DNA of 64,000 bases from CAYFRC01 sp050946115 (lineage in GTDB: Bacteria > Bacillota > Clostridia > Christensenellales > Aristaeellaceae). Below the pieces are notes generated by a model. It saw only the letters and a program-made list of their open reading frames with translations. It was not told the DNA's origin and made no database searches. Position 1 is the stretch's first letter; each line of letters begins with the position of its first letter. The stretch is from contig JBMNUF010000003.1 of the NCBI GenBank assembly GCA_050946115.1, positions 1 through 64,000 of the forward strand, read 5' to 3'. Shown in pieces: positions 25,524 to 34,279 of the stretch. Both the position numbers and the translations under genes were made by a program.

Positions 25524-26567
25524 TTACCAGTTGATCGTCTCGCCCTTTTCGGCGGACTCGAACGCGGTCATGATCACCTTGAGCACCGTGCGAATCTGGT
25601 CGTGGGTGACGAGCTGCGTCTCCTTGCCGTCCATCGCCTTCACGAAATTGCGGTAGTATTCGTGTACGTCGCTGGCGGGGATCGGCTGTTCGTATTTGTC
25701 GATGGTGACGCTGTCGCGCGGCGCCATGGTCTTGGTCAGCCCTGCAGCGGTCTGCACCGGGATGACCTCGCTCTCGTGCCACGCCTTGCACTTGACGATC
25801 TCTGCGGGCTTTTGCCAGTCGCGGATGATCGCCGTGCCCTTTTTGCAGCGCAGATAAAAGCGCGGCATCGCGACGAAGTTGAGCGTCTGCACCTCGATAT
25901 ACGCCTGCTTGCCGTCATGAAAGAAAATGGTCAGGTGGAAGCCGTCGTCCACTTCCTGCGTGGTGATGTGTTCAAAATCGCAGCGAACGGACTTGATGTT
26001 GTCAAATCCGAAAATGCACAGCACCTGGTCGATCAGGTGTACGCCCCAGTCGTACAGCATGCCGCCGCCATAGGGCTTGAGCGCGCGCCAGTCGCTCGGA
26101 ATGCCGCGGGAGCCGTGGATGCGCGATTCGATGTTGACAATTTCTCCGATGTTCCCGGATTCGACGATCCGCTTCATCCCGAGGAAATCCTGATCCCAAC
26201 GGCGGTTCTGGTGCACGGAAAACAGTACATGGTTCTTCTGCGCCGCCGCGATCATGCGCTCGAGCGATTCCATCGAAAGCGTGACAGGCTTTTCGCAGAT
26301 GACGCTCTTGCCCGCCTCCATCGCGCGGATCGCGATTGGCTCATGCACGTCGTTCGGAGTGGCGATCGTCACGAATTCTATGCGCGGATCGGCGAGCAGT
26401 TCCGCCTCGCTCGCGTAGGCATGAATGCCGCGCTCCTCTGCCAGCGCGTTCTTTTGCGGGTTGATGTCGTAAATGCCCGCAAGCGCGCATACATCGCTGT
26501 CCAACATGTGCCTTGTGTGCCAGCCGCCCATGCCGCCATACCCGATCACTGCCGCAAACTTCTTCAT
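25524..26567 (-). CDS. Gfo/Idh/MocA-family NAD-dependent oxidoreductase
   Basis: A 347-residue sugar or polyol dehydrogenase. The N-terminal Rossmann fold has VIGYGGMGGWHTRHM, then VTIATPNDVHEPIAI and the family motif CEKPVTLS, where the Lys is catalytic. The C-terminal domain has GGGMLYDWGVHLIDQVL with the conserved Asp/His pair. Possible substrates are inositols, hexoses or uronates; none can be chosen. Start follows GAAAGGAAGGG. Monocistronic, with a leader palindrome that may bind a regulator. Confidence 0.87.
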   Translation of the reverse strand: MKKFAAVIGYGGMGGWHTRHMLDSDVCALAGIYDINPQKNALAEERGIHAYASEAELLADPRIEFVTIATPNDVHEPIAIRAMEAGKSVICEKPVTLSMESLERMIAAAQKNHVLFSVHQNRRWDQDFLGMKRIVESGNIGEIVNIESRIHGSRGIPSDWRALKPYGGGMLYDWGVHLIDQVLCIFGFDNIKSVRCDFEHITTQEVDDGFHLTIFFHDGKQAYIEVQTLNFVAMPRFYLRCKKGTAIIRDWQKPAEIVKCKAWHESEVIPVQTAAGLTKTMAPRDSVTIDKYEQPIPASDVHEYYRNFVKAMDGKETQLVTHDQIRTVLKVIMTAFESAEKGETINW

Positions 26568-26583
26568 TGTACCCTTCCTTTCG

Positions 26584-26602
26584 CGAAACGCAGCGCGTTT
26601 CG
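26584..26602 (-). promoter_or_regulatory. Palindrome in the oxidoreductase leader
   Basis: CGAAACGC (26584-26591) and GCGTTTCG (26595-26602) form a perfect inverted repeat between the promoter and the ribosome binding site. On the minus strand TTCGG-TAGTAT-CCGAA overlaps it as an alternative hairpin. It could be an operator of a sugar-responsive repressor or an RNA switch. Confidence 0.5.
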
Positions 26603-26617
26603 GATACTACCGAACAT

Positions 26618-26646
26618 ATCTTAACACAGTTTCTATGGGATTACAA
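26618..26646 (-). promoter_or_regulatory. Promoter of the oxidoreductase gene
   Basis: On the minus strand TTGTAA (26646-26641), 17 bp, TAAGAT (26623-26618). It lies just after the end of the recO operon, without a terminator between. Confidence 0.65.
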
Positions 26647-26672
26647 GGGGGCGAGAAAAGTTTCCCCGGCGT

Positions 26673-26771
26673 TTAACCGAGCTTTCGTCCGATGACTGCG
26701 GCGTAGTTGCTCGCGCCCAAAATGGATCTCTCCCGATACCCCTCGTACATCGCGATGACATCTTCCTTCAC
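26673..26771 (-). CDS. Small protein of 32 residues coupled to recO
   Basis: A GTG start overlaps the recO stop (GTGA) and is preceded at 5 nt by AGGAGG, an ideal site. The product begins VKEDVIAMYEGYRERS and ends YAAVIGRKLG; it is soluble with mixed charge. No family is recognised. The strong ribosome binding site within recO argues for real translation, although the site could be fortuitous. It is the last frame of the phoH-recO operon. Confidence 0.5.
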   Translation of the reverse strand: MKEDVIAMYEGYRERSILGASNYAAVIGRKLG

Positions 26772-27496
26772 GGCGCGTCCTCCTCCAAATCGGGAATCGC
26801 CTTGGGGCGCACCTCCATGTGGTCGAGTGTGAATTCGCGCATATATCGCGCTGCCTCCCGCCATTCGGGGCGTTCCTCCAAAAGGGCGATCGATTCAAAC
26901 TTTGTGCGCGGCGCCTTGTGGAGGATGCGCCTTGCGCCGTCCGAAATCGGCGGCGCACCCGAAAAGCAACGGGGGCAGATCGCCCCGCCCGCGAGCGCGT
27001 CAAATCGCCCCCCCGTCTCGATCTCCCGCCCGCAGCGCACGCACTGCACGGCAGAGGGCGACTGCCCCAGGATGTGCATCAGGTGCATTTCAAAGCCAAA
27101 TGTCGTAAGCGCCGGCGGCAGCGGCGCGTACGCGAGATGCGCGAGCGCGTGCAGCCCCAACAAAAACAGCGCTTCACTCGGCAGATTCGGCTGCGACGCG
27201 GAATACAAAAGCGAAAGGATATACGCCCCGTGCGTCAACAGGTCGACATCCGTGCGGATCGGAAAAAAGCTGTCCGTCACCTGGCAGGACAGCACGCTAT
27301 AGCGCCCGCGCGTCTCCGTCAGGGCGTATTCGCCCGCCGTAAACAGCTCCGCCGCGTTCAAAAGGGGCGATTTTTGCCTGCGGCAGCCGCGCGCGATCGC
27401 ATCGATGCGCCCCAGTTCGGGCGAAAGCAGCGTCAGCATGCGGTCGTTGTCCTTATACTCGCTGCGGCGCAGCACCAGTGCGTTTGTGACGATCAT
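26768..27496 (-). CDS. recO: DNA repair protein RecO
   Basis: A 242-residue recombination mediator that with RecR loads RecA onto SSB-coated gaps. The N-terminal OB fold (about 1-80) starts MIVTNALVLRRSEYKDNDRM, typical of the family; a zinc finger uses CVRCG (about 156-160) and CPRC (about 174-177). It overlaps era by 4 nt (ATGA), the standard Gram-positive order era-recO. Confidence 0.94.
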   Translation of the reverse strand: MIVTNALVLRRSEYKDNDRMLTLLSPELGRIDAIARGCRRQKSPLLNAAELFTAGEYALTETRGRYSVLSCQVTDSFFPIRTDVDLLTHGAYILSLLYSASQPNLPSEALFLLGLHALAHLAYAPLPPALTTFGFEMHLMHILGQSPSAVQCVRCGREIETGGRFDALAGGAICPRCFSGAPPISDGARRILHKAPRTKFESIALLEERPEWREAARYMREFTLDHMEVRPKAIPDLEEDAP

Positions 27497-28386
27497 GAAT
27501 CCTCATATCCCAGCGTGCGCAAATCGCCCATGCGGTTGCGCCAGTCCTCGCGCACCTTGACCCACAGTTTCAGCATGACCTTCGTGTTCAGGAGGTCTTC
27601 GATGTCGCAGCGCGCCTGCTGCCCGATTTTCCCGAGCATCGCGCCCTGCTTTCCGATGATGATGGACTTGTGCGACGGCTTTTCGCAGTACAGGTTCGCG
27701 TGAATCTCCGTGAGCGTATCGGAAATCTTCTCCATCGAGAGCATCTCCACGCCCACGCCGTGCGGAATCTCCTCGCGCAGGTTGAGCAGCGCCTTTTCGC
27801 GGATGATCTCCGCGCACATCACGCGCTCGGGCTGGTCGGTAATCATGTCGTCCGGGAAATACTTGGGGCCTTCGGGCATGGCGTCCGAAAGCATCTTGAG
27901 CAGGAGCTCCATATTGTCCCCGCGCTTTGCGGAGACGACGACGATCTCGTCAAACCCGACCTCGGAAAGCTTTGCAAGCTGCGGCATGATGTCCGCATCC
28001 GTTGCGATATCGACCTTATTCACGGCAAGGAACTTCGGGCACTGCATGCGCCCGACCTCCTCGATGATCGCCATATCTCCCGCGCCGATGTGCTGCGCGC
28101 TCACGACGACAAGCACCGCGTCCACGCCGTCCTTCGCGCCCTGTGCGGACTTGACCATGTATTCGCCAAGCCTCGTGCGCGGCCTGTGGATGCCCGGCGT
28201 GTCCACGAACACGATCTGCCAGTCCGGACGGGTCACGATGCCCATCAGCTTGCTGCGCGTCGTCTGCGGCTTGTCCGAGACGATCGCGACCTTTTCGCCG
28301 ACAAAGGCATTGCATATGCTCGATTTCCCCACATTGGGGCGTCCGAGGATCGCTACGAACCCCGAACGGAATGTATTTTCATTCAT
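27493..28386 (-). CDS. era: GTPase Era
   Basis: A 297-residue GTPase for 30S ribosome maturation. G1 GRPNVGKSS, G2 in QTTR, G3 DTPG, G4 NKVD and G5 SAK are all seen; the C-terminal KH domain has IIIGKQGAMLGKIG and ends with VKVREDWRNR, as expected for the 16S rRNA 3'-end binder. The ATG overlaps the upstream ybeY-cdd stop (ATGA). Confidence 0.96.
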   Translation of the reverse strand: MNENTFRSGFVAILGRPNVGKSSICNAFVGEKVAIVSDKPQTTRSKLMGIVTRPDWQIVFVDTPGIHRPRTRLGEYMVKSAQGAKDGVDAVLVVVSAQHIGAGDMAIIEEVGRMQCPKFLAVNKVDIATDADIMPQLAKLSEVGFDEIVVVSAKRGDNMELLLKMLSDAMPEGPKYFPDDMITDQPERVMCAEIIREKALLNLREEIPHGVGVEMLSMEKISDTLTEIHANLYCEKPSHKSIIIGKQGAMLGKIGQQARCDIEDLLNTKVMLKLWVKVREDWRNRMGDLRTLGYEDS

Positions 28387-29291
28387 AGATTGTTCTCCGT
28401 TTCCGTCTTCTTTTCCCGAAGCGCTTTTACGAGTTCCTCGCCGCCGAAGGAGTGGGGCAGAAGGTTCGTCAGCGGCTCTGCGGTATAGGTCTTTCCCGCC
28501 GTGCCGCAGAGCACCTGCATGTCGTCCGAAAACTCGTTCAGCACCTGCCTGCACACGCCACAGGGCCATGCGTCCGAAAATTCGCCCACGACGGCAATGG
28601 CGGTAAATTTCTTCGCGCCCGCCGCAAGGGCATTGCACACGGCGCAGCGTTCCGCGCAGATCGTCGCGCCGTAGGAGGCGTTTTCGATGTTGCAGCCCAC
28701 AAACATCCTGCCGTCGTCCGCCAACAGGCACGCGCCGACGCGGTATTCGGAATACGGCGCATACGCGTTCTCGAGCGCCTCCGATGCTTTTTGAAACAGG
28801 GTGTCGTACAGTTCCGCATCCCGCCTTAAATCGGTTTTCGCCATGATTTTCTCCTCCATATCGCGCATGATGCGCTTCTCCCCCTCATCCATATGGTCGT
28901 AGCCGAACAGGTGCAGCAGCGCGTGCGCCGTAAGATAGCCCATCTCCCTCTCTATGGAGTGCCCATATTCCGCCGCCTGCCTTTTTGCCGTATCGAGAGA
29001 AAGCGCGATGTCCCCCGCAAAGCCCTGTTCGCGGCGGAGCCTCTTGGGGCAATGTCGCGCCGTTTTGCCCTCGGGATATTCAATCGACGGAAAGCTCAAA
29101 ACGTCCGTCGCGCTGTCGATGTTTCGCTGCGCGCGATTGATTTCGCGAATCGCTTCGTCGTCCACGATGCGCAAAAAGGCATTGATGCCCGAAAGTCCTT
29201 CCGTTTCGCATGCGGCGCGCGCGACGCGCTCCAAGACGGTTTCGATCCCTTCGGGGATGCCCGCCGTCTCTTTGGAAATCTCCAAAATCAT
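28383..29291 (-). CDS. YbeY endoribonuclease-cytidine deaminase fusion
   Basis: A 302-residue fusion. Residues 1-150 are YbeY, the rRNA-processing metal-dependent RNase, with its three ligands His123, His127 and His133 in HALLHLFGYDH. Residues 160-290 are cytidine deaminase: CAE (212-214, zinc ligand and catalytic Glu) and PCGVC (243-247). Gram-positive chromosomes often have ybeY-dgkA-cdd-era as separate genes; here dgkA is absent and the two enzymes are joined in one frame. It overlaps pgpH and era by 4 nt each. Confidence 0.9.
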   Translation of the reverse strand: MILEISKETAGIPEGIETVLERVARAACETEGLSGINAFLRIVDDEAIREINRAQRNIDSATDVLSFPSIEYPEGKTARHCPKRLRREQGFAGDIALSLDTAKRQAAEYGHSIEREMGYLTAHALLHLFGYDHMDEGEKRIMRDMEEKIMAKTDLRRDAELYDTLFQKASEALENAYAPYSEYRVGACLLADDGRMFVGCNIENASYGATICAERCAVCNALAAGAKKFTAIAVVGEFSDAWPCGVCRQVLNEFSDDMQVLCGTAGKTYTAEPLTNLLPHSFGGEELVKALREKKTETENNL

Positions 29292-31447
29292 TCCTCATCC
29301 TCCAACATATGCTCGGGAAGGCAGTCCTCGTCCTTCGACACGTGCTCCGTTTCTTCCTTGCGCGGGGGGATGGTGATGTTCGGATATTCGATGCGCTCGT
29401 GGTACACGCCCATGATCATCGTCGTAAACACGTCGCAGATGCGCTCGATGTCCCTGAAGGTCAGCATGCAGTCGTCGAGCTGCCCGTCGTCCATCTTGCC
29501 GCGCACGAGCTTGTGGATGAGCTCCGACATACTCTCCTTGGTCGCGCTGTCCCGCATCGCGCGCGCGGCGGCCTCCACCGTGTCCGCGAGCATGACGATC
29601 GCCGTTTCCTTCTCTCTCGGCTTCGGCCCTTTGTAGCGGAACTGCGCCGGATCGACCTCGAGCCCCTGCTTCATCGCCTTGTCGTAGAAATAGACCACCA
29701 TGGTATCTCCGTGGTGCTGCCCGATGATCTGCAGGATCGGATCCGGCAGGCGACTCTGTTGCCCGAGCTCCACGCCGTCCGCGGTGTGCGCGGTCAGGAT
29801 CGCGGTGGAGATGCGCGGGTCCGTGCGGTCGTGCGGATTGTCGTGCATCTGGTTCTCCCTGAAGTACATCGGCCGTTTGAGCTTTCCGATGTCGTGATAA
29901 TACGCGCCCACGCGCGCGAGCAGCGCGTTTGCGCCGACGGCGGCGGTTGCGGCTTCGGCGATGTTTGCCACGATGATGGAGTGGTGATACGTGCCCGGCG
30001 CCTCGATCATGAGGCGGCGCAACAGCGGCTGGTTCGGGTTCGCGAGCTCCATGAGCTTGGCATTCGTCACGAGGTTGAACACACTCTCTAAGACCGGTTG
30101 CAGGCCGATGCAGAAAATGCCGCTCACGAGCCCGCCCGCGCCCGACCACAGCGCGCACTCCGTCGCGATATGTATGTCGGGGCTCGTGATGTGGCAGATC
30201 GCAAACGTCGTGAGCATTTGGAGAAAGCCCGCGACCAGGCCGGTGATCAAAATCGCGCTTCGCTGCTGCCTTTTGCGCAGCATCATGACGATGACGGGGC
30301 TGGAGACCGCAGCGCCCAGCATGGCGGAAAACATCGCCGTGGAATACAGATCCGCGTTGCGCGAGGCGACGACGCCTATCAAAATCCCCAAGACGGCGTT
30401 CGCGGTCAGGGCGAGCCTGGGCTTCATCAAAAGCGCGATCAGCATGACGCCGAGCGCGGAAAACGTGAGATACGGGCTCAAAACGTCCAAAAGCATCGTA
30501 AGGCCGACGGACGCGAGCAGAATCACGCACAAAAGCGCGATGCGGGTCGGCTGGGCGAACATCTCCGGCTCAAACGCATACAGGTACACCCACATGATGA
30601 GTATGATGAGCAGAAGCAGAAGCAGTACGCCCACATAGAGATTCACATCCGGAAGCTGGTCCGCCAACATGCCCAAGTTGTTGAGCATGGCGATCTGGTT
30701 TTCCGTCACGACTTCGCCGCTGCGGACGATATTCTGGCCCTTTTTGTAGATGACGGGCTCCACTTCCTCGAGCATCTTCTGCCGGTTCGCCTCGGTCGTC
30801 TCCTCGTCCAGGAACATATTCGGCCGGATGTATTCCGTAATGACGGCGCCGGCGAGCGTTACGAGTTCGTCCGAAAAGCCCTCGTTTTGGAGGTCGCGTT
30901 TGATCTTGGAGACCGCCTCGGCCTCCTTCCCTTCGGAGAGCTTTGCGGAGAGCGTTTCGCGGACGTATTTCACGGACATGTTGGCGAGCGACTGCAGCGT
31001 CGCGGCATCGGACTGGATCGCGCTGTCGATCACGGCCTCTTCCGCTTTTATCGGATCGATCTCCGCCAATGCCTGATGCCGCATCGTGGGCGTGATATCG
31101 ATCCGCATCCCCTTCGCGTCTACATTGAGCTGCGCAAGAAACGTCACCTTTTGAAACGCCTCGCGCAGCGACTCGATGACCGCGTTCATCACCGTCTCGT
31201 CGCTGGTATAGGACGGCTGCACGGCATTGACGGCGGCTTCGCGCAGAAGCTCCGTCTCGATCTCGTCCTCCACGTCCCTCGGCGCCGTGATGGTCTTCGG
31301 CGCGATGTCGCCTGCGCACAAATCCAGCCGCTCGGGCGTAACCGCCATCGCCAGCATCGCGTACAATAGCAGCGCCGTCAGAATCCCGATTGCCAGGGAC
31401 GTGTTTTTCGGCGCGGCGTGCCGCTCGGCTTTCTGTCGTTTTTTCAT
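29288..31447 (-). CDS. PgpH-type membrane HD phosphohydrolase
   Basis: A 719-residue protein with a first membrane helix (about 18-36), a large extracytoplasmic 7TMR-HDED domain (about 50-275), seven membrane helices (about 280-470) and a cytoplasmic HD domain with YHHSIIVANIAE and GAYYHDIGK. Listeria PgpH of this architecture hydrolyses c-di-AMP, which is the likely role here: control of osmotic balance and cell-wall state. It lies between phoH and ybeY, the conserved order. Confidence 0.92.
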   Translation of the reverse strand: MKKRQKAERHAAPKNTSLAIGILTALLLYAMLAMAVTPERLDLCAGDIAPKTITAPRDVEDEIETELLREAAVNAVQPSYTSDETVMNAVIESLREAFQKVTFLAQLNVDAKGMRIDITPTMRHQALAEIDPIKAEEAVIDSAIQSDAATLQSLANMSVKYVRETLSAKLSEGKEAEAVSKIKRDLQNEGFSDELVTLAGAVITEYIRPNMFLDEETTEANRQKMLEEVEPVIYKKGQNIVRSGEVVTENQIAMLNNLGMLADQLPDVNLYVGVLLLLLLIILIMWVYLYAFEPEMFAQPTRIALLCVILLASVGLTMLLDVLSPYLTFSALGVMLIALLMKPRLALTANAVLGILIGVVASRNADLYSTAMFSAMLGAAVSSPVIVMMLRKRQQRSAILITGLVAGFLQMLTTFAICHITSPDIHIATECALWSGAGGLVSGIFCIGLQPVLESVFNLVTNAKLMELANPNQPLLRRLMIEAPGTYHHSIIVANIAEAATAAVGANALLARVGAYYHDIGKLKRPMYFRENQMHDNPHDRTDPRISTAILTAHTADGVELGQQSRLPDPILQIIGQHHGDTMVVYFYDKAMKQGLEVDPAQFRYKGPKPREKETAIVMLADTVEAAARAMRDSATKESMSELIHKLVRGKMDDGQLDDCMLTFRDIERICDVFTTMIMGVYHERIEYPNITIPPRKEETEHVSKDEDCLPEHMLEDEE

Positions 31448-31450
31448 AAC

Positions 31451-32431
31451 CTATCCCCTCTTGTTTTCCTGCCTGTCGTGCCTTTCGTATGCCTTGACGA
31501 TCGCCTGCACCAGCTCGTGGCGCACGACGTCCTTATGCGTCAGATAGGTGATGGCGATGTCGTCCACGCCCTTGAGTACTTCCAGCGCCTCGATCAGGCC
31601 GCTGCGCTTGCCCTGCGGCAGATCGATCTGCGTTATGTCGCCCGTGATGACCATCTTGCTGCCCATACCCATGCGGGTCAAAAACATTTTCATCTGCTCG
31701 GAGGTGGTGTTTTGCGCCTCGTCCAGGATGATGAAGGCGTCGTTCAGCGTCCTGCCGCGCATATACGCCAGCGGCGCAACCTCGACCGCCTGCCGCTCGA
31801 AGAGCCGCGCATACGCCTCCTGCCCCATCATGTCGTTGAGCGCGTCGTACAGAGGCCTCAGATACGGGTCCACTTTCTGCTGCAAATCGCCCGGCAAAAA
31901 CCCCAGTTTCTCGCCCGCCTCGACGGCGGGGCGCGTCAGGATGATGCGCTCCACATCCTTGCTCTTGAGCGCGACCACCGCCATGGCGATCGCGAGATAG
32001 GTCTTGCCCGTGCCCGCGGGGCCGATGGCGAAGGTGCAGGTGTTCTTCTTGATCGCGTCCACATACGCCTTCTGCCCGATCGTCTTGCACTTTACCTGCC
32101 TGCCCTTGTTGGTGATGGCGATCACGCCCTGCATGATCTCGCCGATTCGGTCCGCGTTGCCCTCGCTCGCGAGGTCTATGGCGTAGCGCAGGCGCGTCCG
32201 GTCGACGGTCTCGCCGCGCTGGACGACCTCCAGGAGCTTTTTCAGGACGACCTTGCTGAGCTCCGCCTTTTCGCGCTCCCCCGAGATCGTGATTTCCCCG
32301 CCGTGCGCGAAGATCTCCACGCCGAGCTCGCGCCTGAGTATGTCCACATTTTCATCGTTCAGCCCGAACAGGCTGATGAAGTGGTCCGCGGAATCCACAT
32401 GCATTTGGGTCTTATGGATGCTTCCTTCCAA
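31451..32431 (-). CDS. phoH: PhoH-family ATPase (PhoH/YbeZ)
   Basis: About 326 residues. An N-terminal KH-like region (about 1-100) precedes the ATPase with Walker A GPAGTGKTYLA, and Walker B IILDEAQNTT. It functions with YbeY in RNA metabolism. An upstream ATG at 32446 lacks a ribosome binding site; GGGAGG lies inside that extension and is 7 nt before the TTG at 32431, so TTG is preferred. First gene of the phoH-pgpH-ybeY/cdd-era-recO operon. Confidence 0.92.
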   Translation of the reverse strand: MEGSIHKTQMHVDSADHFISLFGLNDENVDILRRELGVEIFAHGGEITISGEREKAELSKVVLKKLLEVVQRGETVDRTRLRYAIDLASEGNADRIGEIMQGVIAITNKGRQVKCKTIGQKAYVDAIKKNTCTFAIGPAGTGKTYLAIAMAVVALKSKDVERIILTRPAVEAGEKLGFLPGDLQQKVDPYLRPLYDALNDMMGQEAYARLFERQAVEVAPLAYMRGRTLNDAFIILDEAQNTTSEQMKMFLTRMGMGSKMVITGDITQIDLPQGKRSGLIEALEVLKGVDDIAITYLTHKDVVRHELVQAIVKAYERHDRQENKRG

Positions 32432-32471
32432 ATAACTTCCTCCCATGTATTCTACGGTTTTCGGTACCCTT

Positions 32472-32500
32472 ATTGTAGCACGTTTTTGGAGAGGATACAA
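32472..32500 (-). promoter_or_regulatory. Promoter of the phoH-recO operon
   Basis: On the minus strand TTGTAT (32500-32495), 17 bp, TACAAT (32477-32472). It begins 8 nt after the sugar-kinase stop codon, and no terminator separates the two operons. Confidence 0.78.
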
Positions 32501-32508
32501 GCACGATA

Positions 32509-33531
32509 TCAGCGCTGCACCCTGCCCGAGGCATCCCCGCCGCACAGGGCGAGTACCTCGCTTTCGCGCACGAGGTTGAAATCGTGCTCGATGGTCTGCT
32601 TCAGGCACGACGCTGCGACCGCGAATTCCAAAGCGGCTTGGTTGTCCGCGCCCTTGAGCAGCATGTGGATGAGCCCGCCGCCGAAGCTGTCGCCGCCGCC
32701 GACCCTGTCCACGATGTGGATGCTGTATTCCTTGGAGAAGACCGCGCTGCCGCCCTCGTAGAGCATGCCCGCCCAAAGGTTATCGCTCGCGGAGAGGGAG
32801 CCGCGCAGCGTGATCGCGACCTTTTGGAAGCCGAACCGCTCCGTGAGCTTTTGCGCGACGCCGATATAGCCCTCCCTGCTGAGGCGGGCGCCGCGGATGT
32901 CCGTGTCCTCGGCCTCGATGCCGAACACGTCCCGCGCGTCTTCCTCGTTGGCGATGCACACATCTACATAGGGCATGAGTTTTCCCATTACGCGCCCCGC
33001 CTCCTCGCGCGTCCAGAGCTTTGCGCGGTAATTGAGGTCGCAACTCACGGCGATGCCCCGCGCTTTCGCGCACCGAAGCGCGTCCATGCAGATTTCGGGA
33101 AGCTCGCCGCCGAGCGCGGGCGTGATGCCCGTGAAGTGGAACCAGTTTGCGCCGGAGAAAATCCTGTCCCAGTCGAATTCGTCTCTCTTCGCCAGCGCGA
33201 TCGCGGAATTCGCCCTGTCGTAGATCACCTTGCTGCCGCGCTGGGATGCGCCCTTTTCGACGAAGTACACGCCGAGCCGCGCGCCGCCGCGCACAATCTC
33301 GCGCGTATCGACGCCGAAGCGGCGCAGCTCGTTCACCGCGCAGTCGCCGATCTCATGCGCGGGAACCTTTGTGACGTAGACGCTCTCATGCCCATAATTC
33401 GCAAGCGATACCGCGACGTTCGCCTCGCCGCCCGCGTAGGACGCCTCGAACCGCGCCGCCTGCACAAACCGCCGGTAGCCCTCGGGATTGAGCCGCATCA
33501 TGATCTCGCCGAACGTTACGATCTTTGCCAT
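32509..33531 (-). CDS. PfkB-family sugar kinase, KDG kinase-like
   Basis: A 340-residue ribokinase-type enzyme. FGEIMMRLNPEG at the N-terminus, ASYAGGEANVAVSLANYG for sugar binding, and the C-terminal active-site motif DRVGGGDSFGGGLIH (the Asp is the base) fit 2-keto-3-deoxygluconate kinase better than fructokinase. It would phosphorylate KDG from uronate catabolism. It sits at the end of a housekeeping operon, so its regulation by sugars is not evident. Confidence 0.85.
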   Translation of the reverse strand: MAKIVTFGEIMMRLNPEGYRRFVQAARFEASYAGGEANVAVSLANYGHESVYVTKVPAHEIGDCAVNELRRFGVDTREIVRGGARLGVYFVEKGASQRGSKVIYDRANSAIALAKRDEFDWDRIFSGANWFHFTGITPALGGELPEICMDALRCAKARGIAVSCDLNYRAKLWTREEAGRVMGKLMPYVDVCIANEEDARDVFGIEAEDTDIRGARLSREGYIGVAQKLTERFGFQKVAITLRGSLSASDNLWAGMLYEGGSAVFSKEYSIHIVDRVGGGDSFGGGLIHMLLKGADNQAALEFAVAASCLKQTIEHDFNLVRESEVLALCGGDASGRVQR

Positions 33532-33547
33532 GGATAGCCTGCCTTTC

Positions 33548-34279
33548 TCAGTGTCCCGACACGTGCCGGAACGCATACGCGCCGACCGAGACCGCGACCG
33601 CCAGATTCAGCGAATCGATCTCCTGCGTCTGCGGGATGCGCACCGCCATGCCGTATGTCGAAAATTCCTTCGGAAGCCCCGTCTGTTCGTTGCCGAATAC
33701 GAGCGCGAATTTCGCCGCATGGTCTGCCGCGGCGTCGTTTAGGGGGATCGAGCCGTCCAGCATAAAGGGGTACAGCGCGTGGGAGGGATACGCATTTCTA
33801 TATTCCGCAAAGGTGTCGAACGTCGCGACGCGCATGCGGAACATCGCGCCCATGGACGCGCGGATGACGCGCGGCTCGAACGCATCCACCGCGGGGCGGA
33901 TAATCGCGACATCCTTGTACCCGAAGCCCAACAGCGCGCGCAGCGCCGTGCCGAGGTTGCCCTCGTCCGAAATCTGGCACAGGACGACGTGCGACATGTC
34001 TTCGGAGAGTGCATCCCGGTATTTGCGGAACACCAGCCCCGCGTGGCAGTTGTCCTTTTTCGCCTCGCGCTTCAGCACGCGCTCCGCGTATTCCTCGCGG
34101 ATGCCGAGTGTTTCGCACATTGTCCGCAGCTTCGAAACGCCCTCGCTGTTTTCGCCCGCGGGGTGCAGCAGCAGCCGTGTGACGATTTCGGGGCGCGATT
34201 CCAGCAGGTGCAGCGAGGGGAATATGCCCAGCGCGTAGCTGTATTCGCCCTTTTTGTCATACGGTTCAAGCTTCGGCAA
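33548..34279 (-). CDS. TrmH-family RNA 2'-O-methyltransferase
   Basis: A 243-residue SPOUT methylase. The knotted SAM site shows in LVFGNEQTGLP and IPQTQEIDSLNLAVAVSVGAY. Targets may be tRNA Gm18 or a 23S rRNA ribose; not decidable here. The N-terminal part is not the usual ribosomal L30e-like domain and is unassigned. The TTG start at 34279 lies 6 nt after GGAGG and overlaps the upstream gene by 14 nt. Confidence 0.85.
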   Translation of the reverse strand: MPKLEPYDKKGEYSYALGIFPSLHLLESRPEIVTRLLLHPAGENSEGVSKLRTMCETLGIREEYAERVLKREAKKDNCHAGLVFRKYRDALSEDMSHVVLCQISDEGNLGTALRALLGFGYKDVAIIRPAVDAFEPRVIRASMGAMFRMRVATFDTFAEYRNAYPSHALYPFMLDGSIPLNDAAADHAAKFALVFGNEQTGLPKEFSTYGMAVRIPQTQEIDSLNLAVAVSVGAYAFRHVSGH

